Of a stretch of 52,420 bases of DNA, positions 9,201 to 16,548 are shown one piece after another. Made by a program: the position numbers and the translations under genes. Position 1 is the stretch's first letter, and each line of letters begins with the position of its first letter. Source of the stretch: an uncultured Candidatus Saccharibacteria bacterium (lineage in GTDB: Bacteria; Patescibacteriota; Saccharimonadia; Saccharimonadales; Saccharimonadaceae); the NCBI GenBank assembly GCA_947303945.1, contig CAMYZS010000010.1, forward strand, positions 1 through 52,420, read 5' to 3'. The notes beneath the pieces were generated by a model. It was not told the origin of the DNA, ran no database searches, and saw nothing but the letters and a program-made list of their open reading frames with translations.

Positions 9201-10035
9201 AATTTGAAGCCATAAATAAAAATGTTTCGAATTTGGCTTTATACTTGCTTTTGAATTTTTCGTTTATAGTCATTGTCTCATGAGACACTAGACTATTTAA
9301 CAAGGTGTTATCTTCTATCCTACTCAAATCACCGTCATGCTGTATAGCAACTAGCGGATCCGTTTTAAATTGCTCGAGCGCAAATGAATTATTAGATGCC
9401 GTTAATTCCTTGGCATTGAACGGAACCCAATAGCCATCAAATAACATTTGTATTATGTTCAGTACTGTACTTTTACCCGTACCAGCATCGCCATATAGCA
9501 CTAAAAACTTTTGCAATTTTTTAGAAGCGCCATTAATGATAGACCCGATTGCCCATTCTATTTTTTGACGATTGTCTTCAGAATACAAAGTAGACATCAG
9601 TTGATCATAATTATATAATTCGCCTTTTGCGATATTATATGGCAATGAAAATGAAGCATAATCTGTTTTCTTTAAATCATCATTAGAAAATATAATTTTA
9701 GCATTTAGCTTATGATAATTATCAGGAAGAGACTTTACGTATTTCTGCCATTCAGTCCATTTATTTGAGCTGAAGTTTGATAAATATAATCCGGTACATG
9801 GTGTTTCAGAATTACTATATTTTTCGACTTCCTTTGCTATTGCTTCGTCGATCATGTCAGCAACCCGACATTCATCAGTAGACCAAATATTATTTTGCTC
9901 GTCCCATACAGCATAAAAAGATTTTCCTCTAACCATTAGGTCTTTTAAACGCGGTCGCACCACAAATTCAGGTCCGATGTACAGTTGCCCCTTTACAAAC
10001 TTTTTTACAATTTTTACAAAATCCGTTTTTGTCAC
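6244..10035 (-). CDS. Replisome fusion: SF3-like helicase + AEP primase + family B DNA polymerase
   Basis: 1,263 aa. Helicase part: Walker A GDAGTGKST (182-190), Walker B-like VAIQHDGD (229-236), sensor FMASNSP (274-280), as in D5/SF3 helicases. Primase part: IDFD (511-514) with SGQGLHLHY (546-554) and RRKRTICND (583-591), the archaeo-eukaryotic primase metal and sxH motifs. Exonuclease: FFDVEVF (D718, E720), FNNRKYD (760-766), YCAND (852-856). Polymerase: motif A LLDIASMHPT (950-959), motif B K1018..NSIYG (1022-1026), motif C KTDS (1072-1075). All three replication activities seem to be in one chain, in the order helicase, primase, polymerase. Start is a GTG unusually close to AAAGGAG; the true start could differ by some codons. 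Upstream is an iteron cluster. Confidence 0.85.
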   Translation of the reverse strand: MTKTDFVKIVKKFVKGQLYIGPEFVVRPRLKDLMVRGKSFYAVWDEQNNIWSTDECRVADMIDEAIAKEVEKYSNSETPCTGLYLSNFSSNKWTEWQKYVKSLPDNYHKLNAKIIFSNDDLKKTDYASFSLPYNIAKGELYNYDQLMSTLYSEDNRQKIEWAIGSIINGASKKLQKFLVLYGDAGTGKSTVLNIIQMLFDGYWVPFNAKELTASNNSFALEQFKTDPLVAIQHDGDLSRIEDNTLLNSLVSHETMTINEKFKSKYKAKFETFLFMASNSPVRITNTKSGLLRRLIDVYPTGEKLSRSEYNKIFKGVKSELGAIAHYCLTVFEDLGPSYYDAYRPKEMFEETNDFYNFMFEMKEIFCQGTSLKAAWSAYKDYVDEAKINYPFNKRVFKTELKGYFLNHYDQKRMPDGTNVTNYYDGFIFEKFEGFSPPELVENIKTVVDIPSWLNLTEGHSLFDDICHDCTAQYANDEEHPMHKWDKVKTTLSDIDTSKLHFVRIPKNHIVIDFDLKDKDGNKNLSANIEAAAKYGFYPTYAEASKSGQGLHLHYIYDGDVELLSPVFAPGIEVKVYRGLASLRRKRTICNDLDICHISGGLPYKEKKKMLNDFRLKNEKMLRAMVVKNLNKGYHNATKPSIDYIYYLLTQAHDSGMKYNLMDLKPNVLYFASNSTNNSKYCIEMFTKMPFSSDEDEIDKEVDSPKMANDDKFKMVFFDVEVFSNVFIVCWKYEKEDIVYRWINPTREQIEELMSLPLVGFNNRKYDNHILYAWLLGYDNESLYSLSKRIISGSPNSTIADAYNISYTDVYDFCSKKQSLKKWEIELGINHQENAYPWDEPLDETHWAEVADYCANDVRATEAVFYNRVADFKARLILSVLSGLTPNASTRMHATKIIFGNEKHPKLNYTDLSEMFPGYEFKNGHSMYRGEDPKEGGYVYAEPGIYQNVALLDIASMHPTSIEQLNLFGDYTKRFSEIKQARIFIKHKDYESAKKILDGKLAIFLTDEAEAKDLSQALKIVINSIYGYTSAKFTNPFKDERNVDNIVAKRGALFMINLKHEVQDRGFTVAHIKTDSIKIPNATPEIIQFVYDYGKQYGYIFEHEDTYEKMCLVNDAVYVAKSEDGHWSATGTQFQVPYVFKTLFSHEDIEFKDMCETKSVTTAMYLDFNETLPEDEHEYVFVGRVGLFTPVKSGTGGGELLREKDGKYSAVVGTKGYRWKESSMVESRLDEIDISYYKSLVDDALASIDEQASKSNMSTEEFIN

Positions 10036-10058
10036 TCTCCTTTCCTATTTTTATGGTT

Positions 10059-10237
10059 TGTAGGATTGTAGGATTTTTTTGCATGATTTCTATTAATATA
10101 TATAAATTTTTTCTATAGGTTAATATAAAAATAAAATCCTACAATCCTACAAAGTGCCCAAAAACCGCATTATAAAGCCATTTTTTGCACTTTCAAAAAT
10201 CCTACAAAAATCCTACATGTAGGAAAAAAAATCCTAC
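10059..10237. other. Iteron cluster (AATCCTAC / GTAGGATT), candidate replication origin
   Basis: The 8-bp unit GTAGGATT occurs as tandem pairs at 10060-10075 and, in the opposite orientation, at 10135-10150, then singly at 10198-10205, 10209-10216 and 10230-10237. TCCTACATGTAGGA at 10211-10224 is a perfect 14-bp palindrome. The space between is very AT-rich (10078-10134). This nearly fills the gap between the polymerase gene and its upstream neighbour. It could be the origin where the helicase-primase loads, or an operator for the replication operon. Confidence 0.6.
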
Positions 10238-10830
10238 AAATCCACAAAATAGACATCAGAAAGGTACCATTGGAACTGATACCACAATTCTAAAGTCCTA
10301 CAACTTGTATTTTTCCTACAATATACATCACTTGGAAACATGCTTCCGGTACCGTCAAAATCGTAGTCTCTTAGCAAAAATATATCAATTTTGTCATCAA
10401 TATCTTGCTCAACACCAGGCTCAAAAATATGTATATCTGGAACCCTGATCCTCAAATTTTCCATGCAAAGCCAGAACCATTCCCCGGCATTATATACATC
10501 AGAGCCTACAAAATTTTCTCCTTTTATACACATGACAAGAATGGCTTCAAGTACGCTAGGCCGTCTTTTTAATAGAATACGCCCCTTATAATCTTCAACT
10601 GAATAATCTTCGTCCGGTACTGCCGATTCATTCAAATATGTTTTTATGAAGTCTCGAACGTCATGTATTCTATTAACATCCCGTGGCGCCAATTCCTCAT
10701 CAAAAGTGAATTCTTTTTTAAAAAGTTTCCATAGCAAATATGAGTATCGTCTAGCGTCAGGTATCTTATCTAGAAGCCACTGATAGTACTTAAAAATAGT
10801 AACATGCTCGAATACAATTTTATCGTTCAT
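10234..10830 (-). CDS. Hypothetical 198-aa protein
   Basis: Soluble, acidic protein with a tryptophan/aromatic-rich C-terminal half (GEWFWLCMENLRIR; LRDYDFDGTGSMFPS; TLELWYQFQWYL). I recall similar DYDFDG...LFP...ELWYQ endings in uncharacterised gut-phage proteins but know no function. The ATG at 10830 overlaps the preceding gene's stop. Last gene before the iteron region; two more TCCTAC-like sites lie inside its 3' part. Confidence 0.75.
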   Translation of the reverse strand: MNDKIVFEHVTIFKYYQWLLDKIPDARRYSYLLWKLFKKEFTFDEELAPRDVNRIHDVRDFIKTYLNESAVPDEDYSVEDYKGRILLKRRPSVLEAILVMCIKGENFVGSDVYNAGEWFWLCMENLRIRVPDIHIFEPGVEQDIDDKIDIFLLRDYDFDGTGSMFPSDVYCRKNTSCRTLELWYQFQWYLSDVYFVDL

Positions 10831-11422
10831 CAGCATTCACCGTCACAATATACAACGTAGAATTAACAAAATTGTAAATATAAATCTCATCACCATCCTC
10901 AAACATAGTAGCCGAGATAAGACGAACAAGAGCCTCTCCGCCGAAAGCCTGTATAGCATCAAATTCTTCAAGCTCATCATAGGTTTCAACATCTGTTTCA
11001 TCATAATGAAATTCATTCTGCTCTGATTCATAAACGACATAACGAATATGATCCGCACGCTCTTCGTACGTTGCATATTCCGCCTCGTTGTCTATCATGA
11101 TTGCTTTTTTTGTCATATCTTTATTCTCCTTTCCATCATCTTTATTTTTTGTAACATAACTTGCATTTTTAAGCGCTCCTAAATATTCGTTGACTGAATC
11201 TATTTCCGCTAAAGGCTTTTCCGGCTTTTTCGCTGCTGTGTCTTCTGTCAAAGAAACCATATGGGTATTCTCCCACCGATTTTTAAACTTTTCTACCTCT
11301 TCTTTGTAGACGGAATAAGCATTATCGTCGGCTTTCTTTTTGCAAAAAATATAAGTAATTCCAGCTCCAGAAATGAAACCAGTTATTAACCCAACGACTC
11401 CAGCAAATATAATTTTTTTCAT
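10820..11422 (-). CDS. Membrane-anchored hypothetical protein
   Basis: 200 aa. One N-terminal membrane segment (FAGVVGLITGFISGAGITYIF, about residues 5-25) followed by KKK, so the bulk is probably cytoplasmic or a stalk. The remainder is charged and ends in an acidic beta-rich part (VETYDELEEFDAIQAFGGEALVRLISATMFEDGDEIYIYNF). RBS GAGGAGATGAGTTAAAC. No known domain. It belongs to the run of phage membrane proteins between 10.8 and 14.1 kb. Confidence 0.75.
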   Translation of the reverse strand: MKKIIFAGVVGLITGFISGAGITYIFCKKKADDNAYSVYKEEVEKFKNRWENTHMVSLTEDTAAKKPEKPLAEIDSVNEYLGALKNASYVTKNKDDGKENKDMTKKAIMIDNEAEYATYEERADHIRYVVYESEQNEFHYDETDVETYDELEEFDAIQAFGGEALVRLISATMFEDGDEIYIYNFVNSTLYIVTVNADER

Positions 11423-11479
11423 GTTTAACTCATCTCCTCAACAAAAAATATTACCCATTTCTGGCAATTCCAAAGCCTT

Positions 11480-12460
11480 TCATTTGTTTTCATTGACCCA
11501 ATCTTCGGTAATTATGCCATCACGATGCATATGCCCTCTCAGCTCAGATATAGCTGATTTATATGGCTCTTCGTATTCGGCCGCTTCAAGTCTTACAGAT
11601 ATACATCGTGATGCATTTACAATGAGCACCCAGTCGGCATTTTCATCATGAAGCTGTTCCGTTAATATAGCGGTATTATGAGGATCGTCAAGACCGAGAT
11701 CAACAAAATCATTATCTTCTCGCCACCATCCAAAATAACATCCAAGCTCCGTCTTTTCACCACCAAGCATGTCCATCACATCATTCAGAAATAAATATCC
11801 TTTTTCCTGAAGACGACGATTAGCTAAAGCCTGAACACTCTCAAGAAACTCTAAATTATACGGCTGATATTTTTTAAATATATTGCTAGAGTACTTGTTG
11901 AAATGAACGGATACACCGTGCTCGAGTTTTGGTTCAGTTTTAGATGTCACAGACTTCAGTTTTTTGTTTTCTTCTTTTTCTTTATTTAGCTCGGTTTCGA
12001 GTCTAGCTACTTTCTCAGCACCGAATTCTTTTAGAGTTTTTTCACGATACTGTGAATATGCCTCTGTAACGCTCTGTAACGCCGCACAAGCGCCTAAATA
12101 TCTTTTATTAAGAATATTATGGCTTACACAAATTGATGCCGCTCCGAGCGCTACAACGGCTACAGGGCCTACATAACACTTAACGATGCTGAAAATATAA
12201 CCAGCTTTGGCTTTAGTCGCCGCTTTTGCTATCTCTTTTTCGTTGCTATCGTCATCCTCTTTTTTGTCAGAAAGCACCTGCATAACTTCTGTATGTTCGT
12301 CTGCAATTTTTCCGAGTTTCGTTGCAGTATTATAGCAGGCCCATACGGTTCCGGCGCCAATAAGCACTAACCCCCCTATCATAAATATAGTAGGCGATTT
12401 AGCCTTACCAACTTTAATTCCTGCTTTTGCAGTTGCTTTAATAAAATTAATTACTTTCAT
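11480..12460 (-). CDS. Two-pass membrane protein, DUF6353-like (paralogue of 13242-14084)
   Basis: 326 aa. Membrane segments at about 24-44 (SPTIFMIGGLVLIGAGTVWA) and 95-115 (VGPVAVVALGAASICV), then a coiled coil and a soluble C-terminal domain (LANRRLQEKGYLFLNDVMDMLG...FGWWREDNDFVDLGLD). The stretch LGACAALQSVTEAYSQYREK matches the position and character of AMAALYSMSAETIALYQKK in the gene at 13242-14084, so the two look paralogous. Start has AAAGGAGGACAATCTA upstream and overlaps the preceding gene by 14 nt. Role unknown; envelope-associated during infection is plausible. Confidence 0.8.
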   Translation of the reverse strand: MKVINFIKATAKAGIKVGKAKSPTIFMIGGLVLIGAGTVWACYNTATKLGKIADEHTEVMQVLSDKKEDDDSNEKEIAKAATKAKAGYIFSIVKCYVGPVAVVALGAASICVSHNILNKRYLGACAALQSVTEAYSQYREKTLKEFGAEKVARLETELNKEKEENKKLKSVTSKTEPKLEHGVSVHFNKYSSNIFKKYQPYNLEFLESVQALANRRLQEKGYLFLNDVMDMLGGEKTELGCYFGWWREDNDFVDLGLDDPHNTAILTEQLHDENADWVLIVNASRCISVRLEAAEYEEPYKSAISELRGHMHRDGIITEDWVNENK

Positions 12461-13136
12461 TAGATTGTCCTCCTTTAATTTCTTTCTCGTTTAAATGGTG
12501 TACCCATTCATTAGGGCCCGCTTTCGACATGCATATCGTTAACTGATTGATTCTAGGCTGACATACTAGATATAAATCATGCATATCTGCTACGTTTTTG
12601 AAAAAATATGGTATGTCATTTTTCATAGCCCAAGTTTGCCAAGATAACACCATGCTCTTGGTTATGGGTTGATTTTCGCTCTCATTTACAAAAGAGTCAA
12701 ATATATTTTTTGATGGCGCGATCATGGAAAATATAACTTCATCACCGTTAACCTCATCCTTAAAATTAGTAAATACCTCAGCAACATAATCACCAACAGG
12801 TATGGACTTAATGGGTTCGTGCACTTCATCATTTTCCTCGCTTAAACAATCGTTATCTGATTCGCAAGTGCTTTGTGTGGCTTTTGCCGTTTCCACAGCG
12901 TCTATCATCTTATTGCCGGCTGTTAAAATAACATCACCTATAGCCTCACCAACCATATCGCTAACGCACATCGAAATAGCAGCAATGCCGAGTTTGGTTA
13001 CGGTTTTAGCTATTTTTCCTTTGCCCGACACGCCGCATACTTTGCGCATTGCCGCCTCAATTGCGAATCCAGCAGCAAAAGACGCTGCTATATAAACACC
13101 AGTTGCTACACCTTTAATTATTTTTCTTGCATCCAT
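12447..13136 (-). CDS. Membrane-associated hypothetical protein
   Basis: 229 aa. N-terminal glycine/alanine-rich hydrophobic region (VATGVYIAASFAAGFAIEAAM, about 10-30, and a second at about 46-75), then a soluble C-terminal half with PITKSMVLSWQTWAMKNDIPYFFK. No family recognised. It is the first gene behind promoter P2 and the leader hairpin at 13169-13194, with the ribosome site GAAAGGAGATATTTAAG. Confidence 0.75.
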   Translation of the reverse strand: MDARKIIKGVATGVYIAASFAAGFAIEAAMRKVCGVSGKGKIAKTVTKLGIAAISMCVSDMVGEAIGDVILTAGNKMIDAVETAKATQSTCESDNDCLSEENDEVHEPIKSIPVGDYVAEVFTNFKDEVNGDEVIFSMIAPSKNIFDSFVNESENQPITKSMVLSWQTWAMKNDIPYFFKNVADMHDLYLVCQPRINQLTICMSKAGPNEWVHHLNEKEIKGGQSNESN

Positions 13137-13168
13137 CTTAAATATCTCCTTTCGATAAATAAAAATAA

Positions 13169-13194
13169 GAGAACCCGCGTTTCCACGAGCTCTC
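13169..13194 (-). promoter_or_regulatory. Leader hairpin with GAAA loop and U-rich tail
   Basis: Minus strand GAGAGCTCGTG, loop GAAA, CGCGGGTTCTC: an 11-bp stem with three wobble pairs, followed by TTATTTTTATTT. It lies between promoter P2 and the start codon at 13136, so it is transcribed as part of the leader. Confidence 0.7.
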
Positions 13195-13210
13195 CTTTGA
13201 GTTTCCTCTC

Positions 13211-13235
13211 ATTATAATGGGTGTTTTTTTCGTAA
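13211..13235 (-). promoter_or_regulatory. Promoter P2
   Basis: TTACG at the left of the minus-strand element, AAAAAAACACCCAT, then TATAAT. It drives the 12447-13136 gene through the hairpin leader; lies just after the stop of the DUF6353-like gene. Confidence 0.75.
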
Positions 13236-13241
13236 GACGAT

Positions 13242-14084
13242 TTATCTATAATCGTATTCAGTTGGCTTAAATTTGAATGAGAATGCCCAGGCAAGAACTT
13301 TATCATTAGGAGAATACGTACTCCACACAATATCATTTACTCTGCCTCGTTCACTATCAAACATTAAATCGCCGCTTTCGACGGAATCCAAGTCAAGATT
13401 TGTATAGAAATCATTTATAGAATATGAGCCATCTATATCGGCAACAGCATCGGCTTTGGTTCTTACGAAAGCGCGTTCAACTTCGTCTTTGCTTCCCCAG
13501 AAAACGCGACCGGTGAACATGTCGTATATCAAGTCCGGTCCTGTACCCGGTATAATGCCAACAGCTTCCTCTTTACTCCATCGATGAGTGCTGTCAAAAC
13601 GTTTATTAATTTTCTTTTTGCCATGCCGATTTTTAGATTCGACTTTCTCGTTAATCTCAGAGTTTATAAGTTTCGCTTTCTCGGCCCCCTCAAACTCTTC
13701 GATTTTCTTTTGATATAGCGCAATAGTTTCTGCACTCATCGAATATAAAGCTGCCATTGCAGAATATCGTTTTGTGCTAACTACCAAAGCAGCTATTATT
13801 AGTCCTGATGAGAGGACGAACATTGCCCCCGCAGGAATATAGTAAGGAGCCAAGCATTTAGCTTTCTCTGTTTTTGTGATTTCGTTTGTATCTGCTTCAC
13901 CTTTATCATATGCTTCCTCTCTTTCAGCTATCAAAGTTTCAAGCTTCCTCTCGGCCTTTGGCGTTGCTCGAACTGCAAATATACCAGCGGCAACCATGCC
14001 AGCGAGACCCGTCCCCACCAACAATTCAGGTAAATGCTTTATAACGCCATTACCTATTGGCTTTAAAATTTTTAATACGTTCAT
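13242..14084 (-). CDS. DUF6353-like two-pass membrane protein
   Basis: 280 aa. Membrane segments at about 18-38 (LLVGTGLAGMVAAGIFAVRA) and 75-98 (YYIPAGAMFVLSSGLIIAALVVS) with a charged linker, then AMAALYSMSAETIALYQKKI, which is characteristic of DUF6353 phage proteins. The C-terminal domain (GPDLIYDMFTGRVFWGSKDEVERAF...) is soluble. Function unknown. Driven by promoter P3 with an identical leader to its downstream neighbour. Confidence 0.8.
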   Translation of the reverse strand: MNVLKILKPIGNGVIKHLPELLVGTGLAGMVAAGIFAVRATPKAERKLETLIAEREEAYDKGEADTNEITKTEKAKCLAPYYIPAGAMFVLSSGLIIAALVVSTKRYSAMAALYSMSAETIALYQKKIEEFEGAEKAKLINSEINEKVESKNRHGKKKINKRFDSTHRWSKEEAVGIIPGTGPDLIYDMFTGRVFWGSKDEVERAFVRTKADAVADIDGSYSINDFYTNLDLDSVESGDLMFDSERGRVNDIVWSTYSPNDKVLAWAFSFKFKPTEYDYR

Positions 14085-14116
14085 CTTAAATATCTCCTTT
14101 CGATAAATAAAAATAA

Positions 14117-14142
14117 GAGAACCCGCGTTTCCACGAGCTCTC
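14117..14142 (-). promoter_or_regulatory. Leader hairpin, GAAA loop
   Basis: Same stem and loop as 13169-13194, between promoter P3 and the DUF6353-like start codon. Confidence 0.7.
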
Positions 14143-14158
14143 CTTTGAGTTTCCTCTC

Positions 14159-14183
14159 ATTATAATGGGTGTTTTTTTCGTAA
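14159..14183 (-). promoter_or_regulatory. Promoter P3
   Basis: TTACGAAAAAAACACCCAT followed by TATAAT, between the stop at 14189 and the start at 14084. Confidence 0.75.
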
Positions 14184-14188
14184 GGATA

Positions 14189-14797
14189 TCATCTTAAAGA
14201 TACCGGTCTTGGTAATATAATTTCCCAATCGCCGCCTCTTATCATTTGTATTTTAGCATTTACAACAGAGTCCCATCCATAATCACGGGCCGTAAACTCA
14301 ACCGTTTCTCCGCAGAAATCATATAGATCAAAAACTGAAACAACGCCGTACTCTTCGATCGTATCTGCCATTTGTTCTAATACATCATCAGCTTCTGCAC
14401 GGCTACTAAATATAAAACGATCATCAAGATGAAAACGACTAGAGTGACCGTTACCTTTATATTCTCTGTCGGATGATTCTCTACTGATGCTAGAATATCC
14501 AACATATCGACGTCCCCCATGCGTTCGTCTGCCATCAAATGTTCGCTTCCTAGTTTCGCCATATAGCATAGTATCCTTTAAGCCAAGAGCAGTATTAAAT
14601 ATACTGTCTATGATATTGCTAATTAGATCCTTTCCAGCCGGAATGACAACCTCGTTGAAAATATAATTTTTTAAATCTATACCGGCATCAGCTATAAGCC
14701 CCTCTTTTACTTTTTCAAGCGAATTCTTTTTAACGAGTGTTGTCTTAGCTATCTGTGGCTTATGTTTTACGTTTTCATTTTTTTCTTCAGGTTTCAT
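14189..14797 (-). CDS. Hypothetical protein with conserved gut-phage C-terminal domain
   Basis: 202 aa. Basic, low-complexity N-terminus; residues about 115-202 (FHLDDRFIFSSRAEADDVLEQMADTIEEYGVVSVFDLYDFCGE...YGWDSVVNAKIQMIRGGDWEIILP) form a compact alpha/beta domain that I recall, without a known function, from many Clostridia phage proteins. Start ATG overlaps the end of the preceding gene by 11 nt. Confidence 0.75.
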   Translation of the reverse strand: MKPEEKNENVKHKPQIAKTTLVKKNSLEKVKEGLIADAGIDLKNYIFNEVVIPAGKDLISNIIDSIFNTALGLKDTMLYGETRKRTFDGRRTHGGRRYVGYSSISRESSDREYKGNGHSSRFHLDDRFIFSSRAEADDVLEQMADTIEEYGVVSVFDLYDFCGETVEFTARDYGWDSVVNAKIQMIRGGDWEIILPRPVSLR

Positions 14798-15110
14798 CCT
14801 TTTTCACTCTCCCTTCGACGTGATGTAAAACTAGCTCATATTTTATTCTAGTTTTACAGTTTTGAACTGGTGATAGCTCGAGAGTGCACATGGTTTTATT
14901 CCAATCATAATTTTTCTCTGCAATTTTTTTGCAATCTATTTCGTATCCATCAATAATGCCGAACCAGTTCCATTCGTAAAATTTACGAGACCACGCACCG
15001 AGATATGCATACGGTATTGGTCTTGACTTAAGCCATTCCTCGAACTTCATTATTTTTCTACTAGATCTTCTAAACGTGACCTGACCTAATATAATGCGTT
15101 TACTGTCCAT
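14787..15110 (-). CDS. Hypothetical basic 107-aa protein
   Basis: Soluble, aromatic-rich (YAYLGAWSRKFYEWNWFGIIDGYEIDC), no domain recognised. Ribosome site GAAAGGAGATATTTAAG is the same as in the cassette genes, but only a hairpin (15143-15168) and no promoter precedes it, so it depends on read-through from the gene upstream. Confidence 0.7.
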   Translation of the reverse strand: MDSKRIILGQVTFRRSSRKIMKFEEWLKSRPIPYAYLGAWSRKFYEWNWFGIIDGYEIDCKKIAEKNYDWNKTMCTLELSPVQNCKTRIKYELVLHHVEGRVKKDET

Positions 15111-15142
15111 CTTAAATATCTCCTTTCGGTAAATAAAAATAA

Positions 15143-15168
15143 GAGAACCCGCGTTACCACGAGTTCCC
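15143..15168 (-). terminator. Intergenic hairpin, GTAA loop
   Basis: Minus strand GGGAACTCGTG, loop GTAA, CGCGGGTTCTC then TTATTTTTATTT. Lies 14 nt after a stop codon, with GAGTAAACTC between; a leaky terminator is the simplest reading. Confidence 0.65.
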
Positions 15169-15181
15169 TTTTTGAGTTTAC

Positions 15182-15538
15182 TCAGTCTTTAAATAGACCA
15201 TTGCTTCGTTTGCCTGTAAATATAACATCGTCTTCAAGCTCATATTTGGCTATTCTGTCAACTGTTTTCTGCTGCGAATTACTACGAATAATCGCCGCTG
15301 CTACTGTGCCAACCAAACCAAGTGCTGCCACGCCAATCATACCTAAAAGTTCAAGTTTCTTTACTTTCTTTTCTGCCTGAATCTTTTTCTGGTCGTTTTT
15401 GACTGCTGCAACCTTGGCAAATGCTTCTCCAAGTTTAGCCGCGTTTTCGTCATTTTCCGCATCTGAAATTCGTTGATTAAGTTTCACCATACATGACTCA
15501 ATTTCCGAGTCATTCATAATTTCAGGTTCTTTTTTCAT
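15182..15538 (-). CDS. Small membrane protein with coiled coil
   Basis: 118 aa from the ATG at 15538, chosen for AAAGGAGACGATTTGT upstream; the frame is open further but runs through promoter P4. Charged helical first part (residues 8-62), one membrane segment (MIGVAALGLVGTVAAAIIRS, about 70-90), then a short acidic tail. Unknown function. Confidence 0.75.
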   Translation of the reverse strand: MKKEPEIMNDSEIESCMVKLNQRISDAENDENAAKLGEAFAKVAAVKNDQKKIQAEKKVKKLELLGMIGVAALGLVGTVAAAIIRSNSQQKTVDRIAKYELEDDVIFTGKRSNGLFKD

Positions 15539-15578
15539 ACAAATCGTCTCCTTTAAATATAATGTAGAGTTTCCTCTC

Positions 15579-15603
15579 ATTATAATGGGTGTTATTTTCG
15601 TAA
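15579..15603 (-). promoter_or_regulatory. Promoter P4
   Basis: TTACGAAAATAACACCCAT then TATAAT. The block overlaps the upstream gene's 3' end: it encodes the last residues LRK and the stop. The leader is the short type: AGAG-GAAA-CTCT mini-hairpin, then TTTAAAGGAGACG. Confidence 0.75.
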
Positions 15604-15801
15604 ACATTTTGATACTATGTAGCAAACGCCCGCAATGGCTGGAAAAGCACAACCTATTACAATTAAAGTAATCGCCGCCTCTATAGTTGCTTCTATGCAT
15701 ATAGAAATAACCATACCGATAGCCATTACAACAATAACTAGAGACATTATAAACCAGCCAGCCAATACGCCAATACACCCTTTTGGGGTATTATCATTCA
15801 T
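15592..15801 (-). CDS. Small two-pass membrane protein
   Basis: 69 aa. Two hydrophobic segments (CIGVLAGWFIMSLVIVVMAI and ITLIVIGCAFPAIAGVCYIV) with a cysteine-rich short basic end. Start at 15801 has GGAGGTAGCAGTA upstream and overlaps the ThyX stop. Possibly a small envelope protein; no family recognised. Confidence 0.7.
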   Translation of the reverse strand: MNDNTPKGCIGVLAGWFIMSLVIVVMAIGMVISICIEATIEAAITLIVIGCAFPAIAGVCYIVSKCLRK

Positions 15802-16534
15802 TACTGCTACCTCCAATTATAAATTCTTCATATAAATCGTCAAATATAACAGGAATACAAGCATGAGCATCAACTAATACTGATTTTGCTAACAAACGAA
15901 TGTTTGGATGGGCAGCCTTTGCGCAACGCATTTTAAAGAAATGTCTCCATTCTCGATAATTAGCCGTCATAACTATCCTGGTTGCCGTGCATTGTGGTAA
16001 AATATGTCTAGCTGATTCCGCAGGCCAGCCATACTCTAGAAGACTAAAATATCCCCGAGCACATAAATATGCAGCGCTGGCAAATATTTCATATGGTTTT
16101 CTGTCATTTTCAGATTCTATAGCGTTATTTATAACGGTCAATAAGTCAATATCAGAAAGAGTTAATGCATCAGATATGGAAGCAGGCCAATCGGCTGGTA
16201 ATATAAGTTCAAGCGGCTTCTTTTTTCCATATGCCACATATCTTGTGCTTTCCTGTGAATATGAAGCTAGCCTGTGCCGAACCATTTCATTGGCAGTTGC
16301 CCTATCGGTTACAAATTCAAAAGTCATAGATCCGTGTTCTATAACGCTTTCATGGCCTCGGGCGATTATACTTCTTAAAAATGAATCATAGCTTTCGTTT
16401 GTTATTTTGTCTGTAGATGCATAACAGGTTCTTCCGATTTTTTCAAGGCGCTTGCATTCTGCGACTCCATCGAGTGCGATACTTATAGGGCTTTCATAAG
16501 CATTTATCCACTTTATCTGTTCAAAATCTATCAT
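15794..16534 (-). CDS. thyX: Flavin-dependent thymidylate synthase
   Basis: 246 aa, about the usual size for the family. The ThyX signature RHRLASYSQESTRY (residues 86-99, fitting RHRxxSxxxxSxR) is clear, as is HESVIEHGSMTF upstream. The enzyme methylates dUMP to dTMP using methylene-tetrahydrofolate, FAD and NADPH. It supplies thymidylate for phage DNA synthesis, alongside the MazG-like and DUF4406 genes nearby. Ribosome site AAGGAGGAATTTTATT. Confidence 0.95.
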   Translation of the reverse strand: MIDFEQIKWINAYESPISIALDGVAECKRLEKIGRTCYASTDKITNESYDSFLRSIIARGHESVIEHGSMTFEFVTDRATANEMVRHRLASYSQESTRYVAYGKKKPLELILPADWPASISDALTLSDIDLLTVINNAIESENDRKPYEIFASAAYLCARGYFSLLEYGWPAESARHILPQCTATRIVMTANYREWRHFFKMRCAKAAHPNIRLLAKSVLVDAHACIPVIFDDLYEEFIIGGSSNE

Positions 16535-16548
16535 AATAAAATTCCTCC

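Larger units (their letters stand above)
13137..13236 (-). repeat. 100-bp promoter/leader cassette, copy 1
   Basis: Identical, as far as I can read, to 14085-14184: promoter box, GAGAGGAAACTC mini-hairpin, GAAA-loop hairpin, U-rich tail and ribosome binding site. Offset between copies is 948 bp. Perfect identity over about 100 bp of non-coding DNA implies recent duplication, or strong constraint or gene conversion. Confidence 0.85.
14085..14184 (-). repeat. 100-bp promoter/leader cassette, copy 2
   Basis: Second copy of the cassette at 13137-13236, placed directly upstream of the ATG at 14084. Two unrelated reading frames with membrane segments are thus fed by the same control region. Confidence 0.85.

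Noticed and set aside
15538-15778. N-terminal 80-codon extension of the 118-aa membrane protein
   Set aside because: The extension would run backwards through promoter P4 and most of the upstream gene; the ATG at 15538 has a strong ribosome site.
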